A stretch of 64,000 bases of DNA from the NCBI RefSeq assembly GCF_000151665.1, contig NW_013171827.1:827066-891065 (forward strand), given 5' to 3'. The notes under the pieces were generated by a model, which saw only the letters and a list, made by a program, of their open reading frames with translations, had not been told where the DNA came from and did not search any database. This stretch comes from Blastocystis hominis. Taxonomy: Eukaryota; Sar; Bigyra; Opalinata; Blastocystidae. Made by a program: the position numbers and the translations under genes. This document shows positions 32,969 through 44,063 of the stretch, piece by piece (the stretch's first letter is position 1; every line of letters starts with the position of its first letter).

Positions 32969-35900
32969 CTACATGTCCACTGGACTACGCGGCGAGTCGC
33001 TGGCGTTGACTTCAAGCGACGACTGATGCTTGTTCGCCAGAGGACCCGAAGCCACATCGGCGGGTTTCTCTTCCTTCGGAATCGCTGCAGAAGCTTCGGT
33101 TTCCTTCTCCTCCGTCGGATTCATCACCGCGGAATAATTGTTTTCCTTCTTCTCCTCCTTCGCACTGCCCACAGCAGCAGGAACAGGAACAGGAACAGGA
33201 ACAGGAACAGGAACAGGAACAGGAACATCCACAGCAGGCACAGCAGCAGGAACAGGAACAGGAACAGGCACATCCACAGCAAACACAGCAGCAGGCACAT
33301 CCACAGCCTCATTTCCCTTCTTCTCCCTGGACACCAGCAGCGGATCGTTCTCTCTTCCCTTCGGCGACGGCGACGCCGACGCGCTGCTTCCCTTCTCCTT
33401 CGGACTCATCGCCGCGCGTTCTCGCTCCCGCGGACTGCGCGGCGATTCCTTCGCGATCCACGGCATTTCCCGCGGGGTGAAGCCCTTCTCCCGCGGGGTG
33501 GCGCCCTGCCCTCGCTCGCGAATCGTGATCGAAGGCTCCTTGAGCTTCTCGCTGGCTCGGTCCATGAGCCGCGGAGACAACGCGGAAGGCGTGAGTTTGG
33601 GCTTGTAGGGAATGGTCTTCATGCGCGTGTTCATATCCGCGAACCAGGGATGCTGCATCAAATCCGCCGCGGAGAGTCGCATGTCCGGGTTCTTCTGAAG
33701 CAATCCTTTGATGGCTTCTCTGCACTACAAGCATGATTTGGCCAAAAAGAAGAGAGAACGTTGTAGGAAAGATTGATAAACGCGCTGTTGTTGTAGTCGG
33801 GCTGTCCGGTCACGATGGCTTTAATGATGTCTTCCTGCTTGTTCCCGTCGAACGGAAGCCGGCCGCGTAATCTAGCCGTGAGTTCGTTCAACAAAGCGAA
33901 CAGAAGATAGAAGATCACGCCCAAAGACCACATGTCCGCCTTGGTCGTGTAGCCTTGCTTGGAGATCACTTCCGGGGCTAGATGAAAAGGGAGAAACGTG
34001 GAAACCGATATAGTTGAGGGTTCCGCAAGGATAGTCGAGTTTTTCGTCGGGGAAGACGAGCTTGCTGAGTCCGAAATCGCCGATTTTGATGTCGAAAAGC
34101 GAATCCTTGCAGAGAATATTCTCTGGCTTTGCGTTAGGGCGAATCAACCGACAAGAAGTACTTTGATATCGCGGTGAATGATGCCCATGCGGTGCAGATA
34201 GCACAGACAATCGGTGAGCGGGTAGATGATGCGGAAGGCTTCTTCCTCCGTGAAGATCGATCGTCCGCAGATCCGATCGAACAGTTCGCCGCCCTTTAGA
34301 AGCTCCATTACGATATAAATCGACTGTTTCTCACCGTTTCCCTCTGTTTTTACCTCCTTCGATTCGAACGTGTCGATCAACTCCACGATGTTTTTGTGCT
34401 GCACCAGCGTCAGAATCGCAATCTCCGTCTGGATCAGCCCCGCTTCTTTCTACATGGAACGCCCTGCACGCCTCGGACCTCCGTCAGCTTCGTCTTATTG
34501 ATCACCTTCACGGCGCATTCCTGCAGCGACGTCTTATCCACGCACTTCACTCGACGCCTCTCTCCATTCCTACGCGATACACGGTCGCGAAGCGACCCTC
34601 TCCGATCTTCTCTCGGATGTCGTAGTAATCCTCGATCTTCCGCACCTCCGTCATATCGCGAATCACGTTCACCCAGTCCTGGCATTCCTGCTGGCTCGTC
34701 GTGAAGAACTCGCGGTTGTACGTCGCAGGGAACTGCATGCGGAACCCGTAATACCCCGACCGTCGATTCGACCCATCGTCGATCCTACGCGCGTCACGCC
34801 GCCGGCGGAGGAGGAATACAATTCCACGGTCGCCTTCTCCATGGAGACCACGACGTTCGGCGCCTGCGCGTAGACGTTCGAGTAGATGTACATGAACTGG
34901 TTGTGGATGCGCACGAAGTTCTTCTTCATCCGGTTGAACAGCGAGGCCGTGTAGAGCTCGCCGCTGTACTCCTTCACGTCGCTCTACGCATCGCTCCGCT
35001 CCGCTGGGCCCACGTTCACGCCGGGGATCTCCATGCGCGCGTCCACCTTCTCGTCGCGGAACTGATGTCCGCAGCTCGAGCAGAACCGCATGGTGATCAC
35101 GCGGTGGCACTCCGTGCACTGCAATTTCTTCAGCGAGTCGTCGCTCCCGCTCTTTTTGTCCACAGGGAACAGCTCGCCTTGGCACATGCTGCAGAAACGG
35201 ACTTCTTTCTGGCAGTGCGAGCACGTTAAGCACCAGTACGCGCGCGTGAAGCCCACCCAGCGCTCCGGGTAGCGTTGCTTCGCCGTGCTGCTGCTACTCA
35301 ATCAGCGAGAGGCAGAGAAGGAACCGGTCTGATCGGGTTTTGTAGACGTCGGAGTCGATGGTGTCGAAGGGAATCGCCTTGTAGGGGTCGTTCGATTTCA
35401 GCGTGTTCATGAAGGTGTTGTAGTTGGCGGTGATCGTGTTGCCGTTGAAGGTCACGTTGCGGTTGGTCGCGTTGAAGATGGACTTTTTCGAATTCGAATC
35501 GAATGGATACGCGGAAATACTCGTTGAGATGCGTTTGCTCGCGAAGGAAGACCGAGAAATCGTGGAAACTAATCATGGCGTGCTGGAATGTGAGTTAAGA
35601 GAGAGAGAGAATTTTACGTCGTCATTGCCGGTGAAGTAGGCATCCAGGAGAATCTTGATTCCTTCTTGGAAGGAATCGGAGGGCTACGGGTAAATTTCGA
35701 ATGGGGAAGGCCTGCCAGATCGTTCATGTTGCCGCTGTATTTAACAGTCCAATCTACGGAACAGAAATGATGAAAGCGTTACTGTGTGCTGCGTTGCTTC
35801 GTTCCTCGGCAGATTTAAGAGTTACATAGAATATACTGGGAGGAAGATGGCTCATGACCGTTCTGAACTCAACATAGTCAATACCTCCATCACTAGCAAT

Positions 35901-36214
35901 CAAATACACCCCGATCACTCTACTCTCCGAGATCGAAGAACCGGAATATGAAATCATCCAACTCTTGCGAAGTTCCAAACATACACAGCTTTATCCCTTC
36001 TTTGAAACTGGTCCAGTATATCTTATCGTCTCTATCCTCGTCAAACATCTTAAATAATCGTTCTGCGCGATTAACACGGACATTCAAAGCTCACCTCCGA
36101 GTAGACCAGGAAGATTAAAAAACTTAAAGAAGTCTTCCCTCAAAATATATCCCTCGTCACTCCGGGTCTCTGCTAATGCCTTCACCCTGATGCACAGAAA
36201 GGACCACCTACCAT
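32969..36214 (-). CDS. EF-hand / zinc-ribbon / PH-like / CAMK-type Ser/Thr protein kinase
   Basis: Two EF-hand-like loops come first (FKMFDEDRDDKIYWTSF and FDLGDDGGIDYVEF, the latter after a 31-nt intron). Next are a linker (ISFHDFSVFLREQTHLNEYF), two CxxC zinc-ribbon pairs (CSHCQKEVRFCSMC; CTECHRVITMRFCSSC) and a PH-like segment (YYGFRMQFPATYNREFFTTS ... DWVNVI). The kinase follows: GEGRFATVYR, Lys in ECAVKVINK, HRDIK, DFGLSK, and APE after a 28-nt intron. The tail is Ser/Pro rich with Val-Pro repeats (about 33180-33300). The order resembles protein kinase D with other N-terminal modules. The join at about 35290-35360 needs a 72-nt intron, longer than usual, so two adjacent genes are possible. 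The predicted ATG abuts a donor site. Confidence 0.7.
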
Positions 36215-36508
36215 AAACTTCAACTTCAGAGTTTTAATTTCTGCCTCATTTTCTAGTTTTTACTAACAGTCGATTGTTTGTACGATCAGTTGATACTAAT
36301 ATCGCTTCATGCGACTTACAGTTTCCCATGCTAAAATGGAAAAAAACTCTAAGACAAAAGTATGGTCCTAATCACTTCCGACAAAAAAGAAGAAGAAGAA
36401 TTCAATTCCGAAATTCGCAGGGATTTTGGTTTCCACAATTATGTTCGATTTTTTGCGCAGTTGGTGGGAGTTTCAGGTGGGGTTTTACACTACTTTTATA
36501 TTCTTTTT

Positions 36509-37232
36509 ATGGTAGATCTATATTATTTCCAAGATATTGGAAAAGGAGAGTCCATTAAGTAGGGGTTTTTTGTGTTTTACTCTGATCAGATTGGCGCTTG
36601 ACCTGGCTCGCGTTCCCTATGTTGATCATACGATTCAGCTAGCCGATTGGCCCAGTATAAAATCCAAAGGATTGGCGGAGGGCTCTCTTCCTTTTGGACA
36701 ATTGCCCTTATTAAAAATTAACGGTTTGAATCTGATCCAATCGACGTCTATTCTTCGCTACTTATCGCGGAAGTAGTTTTCCGCCGCAGACTTTATGTTA
36801 GGTACATCTCTCCGGAAGCCGATGAAGCATTACAAGCTACGATTGATATGATGATCGAGGGATGGGATGATGTGCTCTCTGGCTATTTTGACCATTTGTT
36901 TAGTTCTCCGGGTGTTCTGAAGTCCTGGCTATGTAGGACTTGTTTCGTGGCTGCAATCTAGATAATGAATGTGATACTTTGCTCGATCGGTTGGAACATT
37001 ACTATCGCTTGCATAAAGTATTTTATATTTTTGGTTCTGGGAACGAGGTATAGACACGCTATTTTGTTTCCGATGAAATAACGGCAGTGGACTGTTTGGC
37101 CGTCGCCTGCGTTGAAAACCTTATGTACGACATGCCAGATATTCTGCTCAATCATCGCGACCTCACTATCTACATGAACAACGCCATCAATCATCCCGTT
37201 CTGCGAGCCTCTCTCCAAAAGCGACACATGTG
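36509..37232 (+). CDS. Glutathione S-transferase
   Basis: Exons joined across 28-36-nt introns read MVDLYYFQDIGKGESIK, then LALDLARVPYVDHTIQLADW, FGQLPLLKINGLNLIQSTSI and LRYLSRKY: a thioredoxin-like GST N-terminal domain including the cis-Pro (QLPLL) and the glutathione-contacting QS pair. An alpha-helical C-terminal domain follows (ALQATIDMMIEGWDDVLSGY; VSDEITAVDCLAVACVENLM). The family conjugates glutathione to electrophiles. The frame extends upstream to an ATG at 36362, but the GST fold starts at 36509. The frame reaches TG at 37231-37232, three bases before TGTTTGTA, giving a poly(A)-made TGA. Confidence 0.82.
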
Positions 37233-37235
37233 TTC

Positions 37236-37250
37236 TGTTTGTAACAAACA
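37236..37250. terminator. Shared two-way poly(A) signal between GST and coiled-coil gene
   Basis: TGTTTGTAACAAACA is a near-perfect inverted repeat. On the plus strand it follows the GST frame's terminal TG by 3 nt. On the minus strand its TGTTTGTT follows the TG (37255-37254) of the opposing gene by 3 nt. Neither gene has an encoded stop before it. Confidence 0.7.
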
Positions 37251-37253
37251 CTC

Positions 37254-38259
37254 CATTCCTCCTTCTCCACACTCTGCTCCTCACTTTCACTCCTTTCCTC
37301 ATGCAGCCTCTGTCCGGCCTCTATATCCTGTTCTTCAAACTGCAATCGCAGCTGCCCAGTGCGCAGGGCGCTGATCGGGAAGCGCTTCTTCCGCGTCGCG
37401 CTCACTTTGATCACAATCTTCGCGTCCACACTTCCGCTCTCCAAATCCCTTCGTCTCTCGCGCTGATCGCGGTCTTTCACGATCGTAGACACGAAGGCGC
37501 AGCCACTCGTTTTGGAGGAACCGTTATACATGGTGCACGGGGTGTTCGGGTAGATCACATGATCATTAAGTAAAAGACGGTTGGAAGAGAGCGGAACGGC
37601 GATGGAAATGTCCGGGAGATTTTGGGCTTTGCAGATTTCCTGCGTGCTCCGAGCCATCTCGAGGAGATCTGAGATCATCTCGTCTTCCTTGAGGGGAACG
37701 GTCAGATAGCATTGATCTTCTATGGATTATTCGGTAACGAAGCAAAGCACTTTTTGAAGCATGCTGAGTACCGAGTTCATTCCTCCTTGACAGCATTTGA
37801 TGATGATGTGCTTCTGACAGTCAAGAAATTAGAACGATTCTACCCTCTGCCGCTGCACTTCTCGTTTTTATTTGGTTTTCTTCGTTTTGGTGCCTTTTCA
37901 ATTCACTGACCTGATCCTACTAGTTAAAACGCAATTTCTTTGGTTACATTATAAAATTTTTCGATTCTCGATTCTTCAAATGAAGCTAATTCATTTGCAT
38001 TTTGAATCCTCATTTTCAACTCTGTTTGCACTAATAATAATTGATTTTTCAACTGTTTCTGCAATTCTTTAACAGCTCTCTTATAATCTTCGTCATCCTC
38101 TATTCCTAAAAACACATAAACAATAAAACCGAAATTATAGTTTTCAATTCCGGACGTATTCTTCTCAACCTTTCTTCGTTTAGACATGTCCTCATCGCTC
38201 TCCTCGACGTATTCATCTTGAACTCTCTGACGGTGGATGGTACGACGCGCCATTTTCAT
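37254..38259 (-). CDS. Coiled-coil protein of unknown function
   Basis: It begins MKMARRTIHRQRVQDEYVEE with a basic, nuclear-type N-terminus (SKRRKVEK). A long helical coiled-coil region follows (YKRAVKELQKQLKNQLLLVQ and, after a short intron near 37937, QVSELKRHQNEENQIKTRS), then a more globular C-terminal part (DEMISDLLEMARSTQEICKA; NDHVIYPNTPCTMYNG). The pattern of coiled coil plus small C-terminal domain is seen in chromatin and kinetochore adaptors, but no specific family is recognised. The frame reaches TG just before TGTTTGTT at 37250-37243, so the stop would be created by polyadenylation. Confidence 0.55.
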
Positions 38260-38740
38260 TAAATCGTTTTGTGCGCTTTACAAGCAATATCTACACACTA
38301 GTGAGTAGGGAAACAACAATCAATTGACACAACACTCCATCGGATTGTTTTCAAAGAGTCCAAACTGAAGCCAAACAGCTATGAAACATATATCACCATA
38401 TGGTTCTAACAAAAATGAAATAAGGACTTACAAGCAACTTGAATTAAAGACAGCAATGTAATATGAAATGCTTGTAGATTAAGATTAAGCTGATTGGTTG
38501 TTGGAGTTGTCACGGTTATTAGGTTGTTCTAGCAGTTGAGCTTTTACTCGTACGGCATCGTGAAGGAGTTAAGGGATAATGATGAAAACTTTGTATAATG
38601 GTGACACAGCAAAGGTAGCTATCTATTATCCAACACACGTTAATTCCTCTTTTTCTCTGTGTAACTCACCATTTCCCCAATTCATAATTCGTTCTCAATT
38701 TTAAACAACCCGTAGTATTCCTCTTTTCGACAAAATTAAA
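38260..38740. other. Divergent intergenic region
   Basis: About 480 bp between two divergently transcribed genes. It presumably holds both promoters; no coding sequence or recognisable element is seen. Confidence 0.5.
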
Positions 38741-41212
38741 ATGGAACTTATTGTGACAGCCGATGATTATGGGTAATCGGATTCGGCATTCCGTGAAGAA
38801 TAGATATTCTCCGTATCGTGATGATATTATCTTGGATTGTTTTCGTCGCGGTATTCTAACGGGAACCAGTTTGATGGTATGTGCTAGACTCGAAAAGGAT
38901 CATTTTCAGGTGAATGGAAAGTCTGCTGAGTCTGCAGTACAGAAAGGGAAACAAGCGGGAATCTGCATTGGATTGCACTTAAATCTTTCGGAAGGGATTC
39001 CTATTTCAGAGCCGTCCCAGATACCGTCGTTACTTCGCGAAGAGAATGGTGTGGTCCAGTTTCTCGGGAAGGAAGGATTTATTCAGTCTGTGACGGAGGG
39101 ACGCATTGTTCCTAGTGAGGTGGAAACGGAACTACGCAATCAGGTGTGAATTCACTTTTTTGTTTTGTTTTATTTTAGATTCAAAAGTTTATTGAACTGA
39201 TGGGAGAGCCTCCCTGCTATATGGACGGCCATCAGCACGTCCATCTGTACCCCTCTCTAACCGAGACCATCGCCAGTGTAATGGAAGAATTCCACATCAC
39301 AAAAACGCGCTTTCTCTCCGAAGACATGAACGAAGTGAGCTGGATGAACTCCAATCCGCGCAAATCCTTCCGTCAGCTCATCTACCAGAACGTATCTCTC
39401 TCCCCGCCAATCAAAAGCTAGACGCTTTCCGCGATTCCCGTGTACAACAAACACAACGTATTCGGTGGCTATGGAATCGGGAGCTCGATCGGCGGCATGT
39501 CGATGACGGCGCAGCGCATCATCAACTGCTGTCTGCGCTATCCGCGAAGCCGATCCACGGTGACAACGATCGAATTGATGGTAGGAACGAGCGAAGGGAG
39601 TGAGAGGAAGACGCATCCCGCGGTTCCGCACGAGGATTGCGCGGAGTGGGGGTGTGGAATCGGGTGCGATGCGTTCAGCCAGTCGGAGGATCGCGTGCAC
39701 GAGCACTCGGTGCTGGTGGATGCGAACATTCGGCAGAACATTCTGGATAAGGGAATTCGATTGTGCTCGTATGCGACGAGCCACATTGGGAAATCGAAAA
39801 GGGAAGAGAAAAGGGAAAAGAGGAGTGAGAAGAATTGTGAAAAGAATTGTGAATCGAATTGTGAATCGAATTGTGAATCGAATTGTGAGTCGAAAACTGA
39901 ATCGAAAACTGAATTGAATCATCAATCGAATTGTGAATCGAAAACAGAATCGAATTGTGAATCGAAATCGATGCTTGGCAATGGAAAACGCATCGTGATG
40001 ATGCTTTCTTTGAAAGAAGGCACCGGAAATACCATTACCGGAACGCGAATCGCTTCCGTTCTCATGGAATTAGGCTTCGTCGTGCAGATGGTCGACACAA
40101 CCGACCACTTCGAATCGCAAAACCTCGCCGCGATTCTTCACAACCAGCGCTACAACGAAGGCAGCACGCTCTATCGCCTGTTTTGCATCCACGCGCTGCG
40201 CGCAGGCGTTTTCGCGCTGACCGCCGATGTTCCGTACGTGCTGATGCTCGGAGGAACGGACATCAACGTGAGCATTCACGACCCCACGAAGATCGATCGC
40301 GTAAAAAACGTTTTGCAGCACGCGCATCACATTATCGCGTTCACCGAATCCATGAAACAACGAACGATCGATCTTCTTTCCGATTCGATTGCTCCGCCCA
40401 TCACGGTGATCCCACAAGTTGTTATTTCGATCCAAAACACTATCCTTCAGAGCACAGAGATCCCACACTCTCCCGATGCGTCGCTCCGAACCGCTCTGCG
40501 GTTAACTGCTTCCCATCAGCTGCTCGTTCTGCCCTCCGGGCTTCGGCCTGTTTTCTTTTCCCACCCCATCAAACAAAGGTTAAGGACGTGTTCTTCGTGC
40601 TGGACGCGTTCTCGAAGTACCACAAACTTCATCCTAACGTTGTGCTCTGCATTATCGGACCCGTTCTCGATGCGGAGTATGCCAACTCCCTCTTTGCGAG
40701 CCTCCCCAACGAGAATTTGATTGGAATTTCGTATACGGGAAAGAAAGAAAGCGAATTGTACGAGGGTGTGTATTACTCCACGTAGCAAACATCGATGCCT
40801 TGAATGTAGCCCAATTCCTCACACCAAGTTCATAAACACGCTCATGGATGTGGACTTCGTGGTGAACTCCAGCATTTCAGAGGGCTTTGCAGCGATCGTA
40901 AGGAGGGAGGAGGGAAATTCGATGGATAGTTACTCGAAGCTTGGTCCGCCAAGAAAATCATTTTCGCGAGGAATAATTCGGGTAACAGTGCTGTGATTCG
41001 GGACGGGATCTCTGGACTGCTCTACGATACTCCCGAACAGTTCATCCAACAACTAGATCACGCGTTGTCGGATAAGGAATATCGAAATCATCTCGAGCAG
41101 TCTTCTTTCGAGTAACTTGCTACCATTTCTGTCTTATTGGAAGGTACTTGCTGTCTCAGGGACTCATTGAAAACGAGAAGCGCGAACTCCTTCGAATCCT
41201 TTGCGAATCTTA
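38741..41212 (+). CDS. Fusion of ChbG/YdjC-type deacetylase and GLT1D1-like glycosyltransferase
   Basis: After a ~30-nt intron the N-terminus reads MELIVTADDYG joined to YSPYRDDIILDCFRRGILTG. It contains the YdjC/ChbG metal-site motifs: TADDYG, IGLHLNLSEG and MDGHQHVHLYPS. The family deacetylates chitooligosaccharides or related sugars. A charged linker with Asn-Cys-Glu-Ser repeats (39830-39970) leads into a GT-B glycosyltransferase like human GLT1D1 (GTGNTITGTRIASVLMELGF; VLMLGGTDINVS; HHIIAFTESMKQR; VNSSISEGFAAI, then IFARNNSGNSAVIRDGISGL). The final exon ends ENEKRELLRILCES, then TA at 41211-41212, four bases before TGTTTGTT, giving TAA only after poly(A) addition. No intergenic signal separates the two halves. 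Confidence 0.75.
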
Positions 41213-41297
41213 CCATTGTTTGTTGGCAAATCCCCGCGGAATTTGATGCTTTTGCTTTTTTCCAATTCTCCCAAATTGTTTATTAAATCAAAAGGCA

Positions 41298-41515
41298 ATG
41301 GCTGGAAAGGAAGGTAAAGATTAGAGCAAATCGATGATTGTTAGGTGGCAAGAAGAAACCTCTGAAGCAAAAGAAGACCGAAAAGGGTGTGGAGACTGAG
41401 GTAGACGCTATTGCCGTTCGCTTAGTTGTAGGAAGACAAGGCTTTCAAGGCCAAGCAAAAGGAGGAGCAGGCCGCTCTGAAGGCGATGAGAGAAAAGCTG
41501 TCCAAGAAGAAGTAA
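41298..41515 (+). CDS. TMA7: TMA7, translation machinery-associated protein 7
   Basis: Three small exons joined across introns of about 30 nt give MAGKEGGKKKPLKQKKTEKG, then EEDKAFKAKQKEEQAALKAM and REKLSKKK, closely matching TMA7, a ~64-residue ribosome-associated basic protein. Length is typical. It starts about 85 bp downstream of the glycosyltransferase gene and ends at TAA 41513-41515, converging on the small heat-shock gene with about 50 bp between stops. Confidence 0.9.
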
Positions 41516-41544
41516 TCCCTTTCCAGTGTCTATTATTTGCTACA

Positions 41545-41562
41545 CGTTTGTTCAAACAAACC
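41545..41562. terminator. Inverted-repeat 3'-end signal between TMA7 and Hsp20
   Basis: CGTTTGTTCAAACAAACC contains GTTTGTT and its reverse complement around a short spacer. It lies between the TMA7 stop (41515) and the Hsp20 stop (41566-41568), within about 30 nt and 5 nt respectively. It is the third convergent pair in this window with such an element. Confidence 0.6.
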
Positions 41563-41565
41563 AGT

Positions 41566-42060
41566 CTAGTGGATGCTAACGTAAGTAGCACCATTAACTG
41601 TCTTCACACGAGGAATGGTGAGGATGAGCATTCCATCCTCAATCTTAGCGACCATCTGCTGCGAGTCCGCGTCGATGGGCATCTCAATCATCTTCTTAAA
41701 GAAACCGTTGCGTCTTCCAGCAATAAGATAAACATCTTCGTCAGAAACCACCTTCTTCTTTCTCTTTCCTTCGATCATAATCTTGTTATCCTTCACCTGG
41801 ACGCTCACACGATCCTTAGGAACTCCAGGAATATCGGCAATGACGACATACATATCACCGGCCTATTCGTAAGCATACAAAACTCGATTCAAACCTGAAT
41901 CAAATCAATATTCAGAGGAAAATGTTCAGGGTTCACGTTATCGCTAGGAAATCAAGTAGGCAGCAAAATCATACAAAACGTTTCTAGCTCTAGCAACAGA
42001 GTTGTACGCGTAATCATCATCCTCAAAGAACTTGTTCTTTGCAAAATTAACTATCGACAT
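41566..42060 (-). CDS. Small heat-shock protein (Hsp20/alpha-crystallin family)
   Basis: Three exons join as MSIVNFAKNKFFEDDDYAYN, then ARNVFDNVNPEHFPLNIDLI (31-nt intron near 41947-41977), then the alpha-crystallin domain (MYVVIADIPGVPKDRVSVQV; NKIMIEGKRKK; NGFFKKMIEMPIDADSQQMV). The typical A.l..GvL.i..P motif appears as KIEDGMLILTIPRVK. The family holds unfolded proteins as oligomeric chaperones. It stops at TAG 41566-41568. The start region is overlapped by the read-through frame of the upstream tubby gene if that gene is not stopped by polyadenylation. Confidence 0.85.
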
Positions 42061-42180
42061 TTATAATCACCTTTAATAAAATCAATGAAAAACATCTTTT
42101 CCTTTGTGAAGATTCTCTCGATGAAACTCCCATCATTCCATTGGGCATTTGGTTTTCGCAAGATTCTAAACAAACACGCA

Positions 42181-43982
42181 AGGCAGCTAACTTTTTCTTT
42201 TGAAAACTCGTCAATGCGGCAGCAAAGGCTTGGATGGAGGATAGAGGAGCCGCATAGTCCAGCGAGTACTTTTTCGACGAAACCTTTCCGAAACACACGT
42301 AAACCGTCGCTAGGACTTGGAACCATTCAAATACCACCCTACGCGACGACTCTCCACTATCTTCTCGCAAGATCAGCTGGAAGTTTCGTTTGGACGCCTT
42401 CTTCACACGCCCTTTGAACTTTAACCTACAATTCAACCTTCCTAGTCACAACAACGTCCATCCCTTTAATTCCTCCGACCACACGGGCTTTCGCGTTATA
42501 AACACCTCGGGGGAGCGGAACCCGATCATTTTCTTCGTGTGGGACGTCGAGGCTAACATCGATTTGTAAAGCTTTTGATCCTCTTTTCTCTATCGCTCAT
42601 TCGCTCGATCTCTGTTTCTACGGTGGCAGGAGCAAACACCTGCATCGAGTTCGGCTGTCTGCCGGCTATATTGCTTTTGTATGTGATCCGAAGCACCTGG
42701 TTTCGCTGGTTTTCCTCAAAGACGCACTCGGGGATTAACGCAGGGTTCAGCCCATTGTCGTATAGAATGAATTCTGTGCCCAGGCCGTTGCCTTTCATCA
42801 CACCTAGATAGTCTTCGTCGTAGATGTGAGCAGTAACCGTCGATGCCGTGATGTTGGGGTTTTTGAAGAACGCTACGTTGCTAGAGCCGGGCATGGCCAC
42901 GGCGGACATGATATACTCCTTCGAATCTTCACGATACAAATGGAACACGTCGGAATCTGGATTGTCCGATGCTGTGGAGTCAAAATCCAAACATCGATTT
43001 CCACCTCGGTTCCGCTCGATATAACACCGAATTGTGCCTGCGAAGCCGCACGAAGACTTTTTCATTCCAAAGGAGCGGAGTTGCTCTTCGGTCATGGTGT
43101 CGAACTCGCAGGGCTTTCCTCCGCTACTTAGATATCCCGGAGAGAAGAATTTGCTCCGTTTTGCGATATCGTCGAGAAGCAACACGTCAAAAATGTCGGA
43201 GTTGATTTCATCTCCGCGATATGTGAACTTGCTGGTTTTCGCCAGGAATAGAATCGATTCGCTCGTATCTGCGTCTGATTTCTTGTACGACACAAGAACC
43301 CCGTGTCTAGTGCTGAGAAACGAATTAGTTTTAAAGACCTTTTGAGCCAAGTGAAACATCCAGAGAGAACCGTACGCGCATTATACGCAGATGCGTACTT
43401 GCAGGAAGCGATGAAATTTGAGCTATTTAGACCTTGGACAAGCAGATTCTGCAGTCGATCTTGCAGAGAATCCAATTGTAATATACTTGCCACTTTGCAG
43501 AGCTCAATGTCCAGTCCTGTGTTGGGGCGCAGGAGATGGCGCATTTGGTCCATTGCGAACACACTTCCATTGACATCTTTTAGATGGATGTAACGAATCA
43601 GCAATCCGAATGCATGGAAGAGTCTACAGCATGGTGCTGATCAGAGTGGTACTACTTTTCGCTTGAAACACGGATTGTTACTGTGTTTACGTTTTTCCAC
43701 TCGGATTCCAATTTACTTCTAAAAATGATTCACAAATCAAGCCGATACTTAAAATAGTTACTCTGACAGAGAAGTTCTCTGCTAGATACAATATCATAAG
43801 TCAGCTCTGAACAATCGAGTTCAAATCTAAAAATCACTGGAATCCTCCATTCCTAACTGTTTTCCATCTAAAAGAAACCCATTTCCAAACATGCCGTCTT
43901 CACCTTTCATATAACACACAATTATCCTGATCAGATCATCGTAATCCGACGTGAAAACACTTTCCTGATAGTAACTATTCAT
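42181..43982 (-). CDS. BTB/POZ-tubby domain fusion protein
   Basis: The N-terminal exons (start MNSYYQESVFTSDYDDLIRI) lead to a BTB-like core (SRELLCQSNYF; KLESEWKNVNTVTI; FGLLIRYIHLKDV) and BACK-like helices (LCKVASILQLDSLQDRLQNL, NSSNFIASCKYASAYNART). A 32-nt intron near 43340-43371 joins this to a tubby C-terminal barrel (KEYIMSAVAMPGSSNVAFFK; GNGLGTEFILYDNGLNP; VLRITYKSNIAGRQPNSMQV; YVCFGKVSSKKYSLDYAAPL; IQAFAAALTSFQKK). Tubby domains bind phosphoinositides; BTB domains often link to Cullin-3. Tubby proteins normally end just after ALSSF..KL. Here the frame reaches a T of codon TTG (42181) four bases before TGTTTGTT, giving TAA after polyadenylation. Confidence 0.75.
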
Positions 43983-44063
43983 AAAAGAAAAAAAATGTAT
44001 CTAACAAACAATCGACTTTAAACCTCTTCAACTCCCAATTTCTTGCATTCTCCCAGCGTCGAT

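Noticed and set aside
37254-38259. SGF29 or monopolin-type protein
   Set aside because: The coiled-coil plus small C-terminal domain layout fits several families, but no diagnostic motif could be matched.
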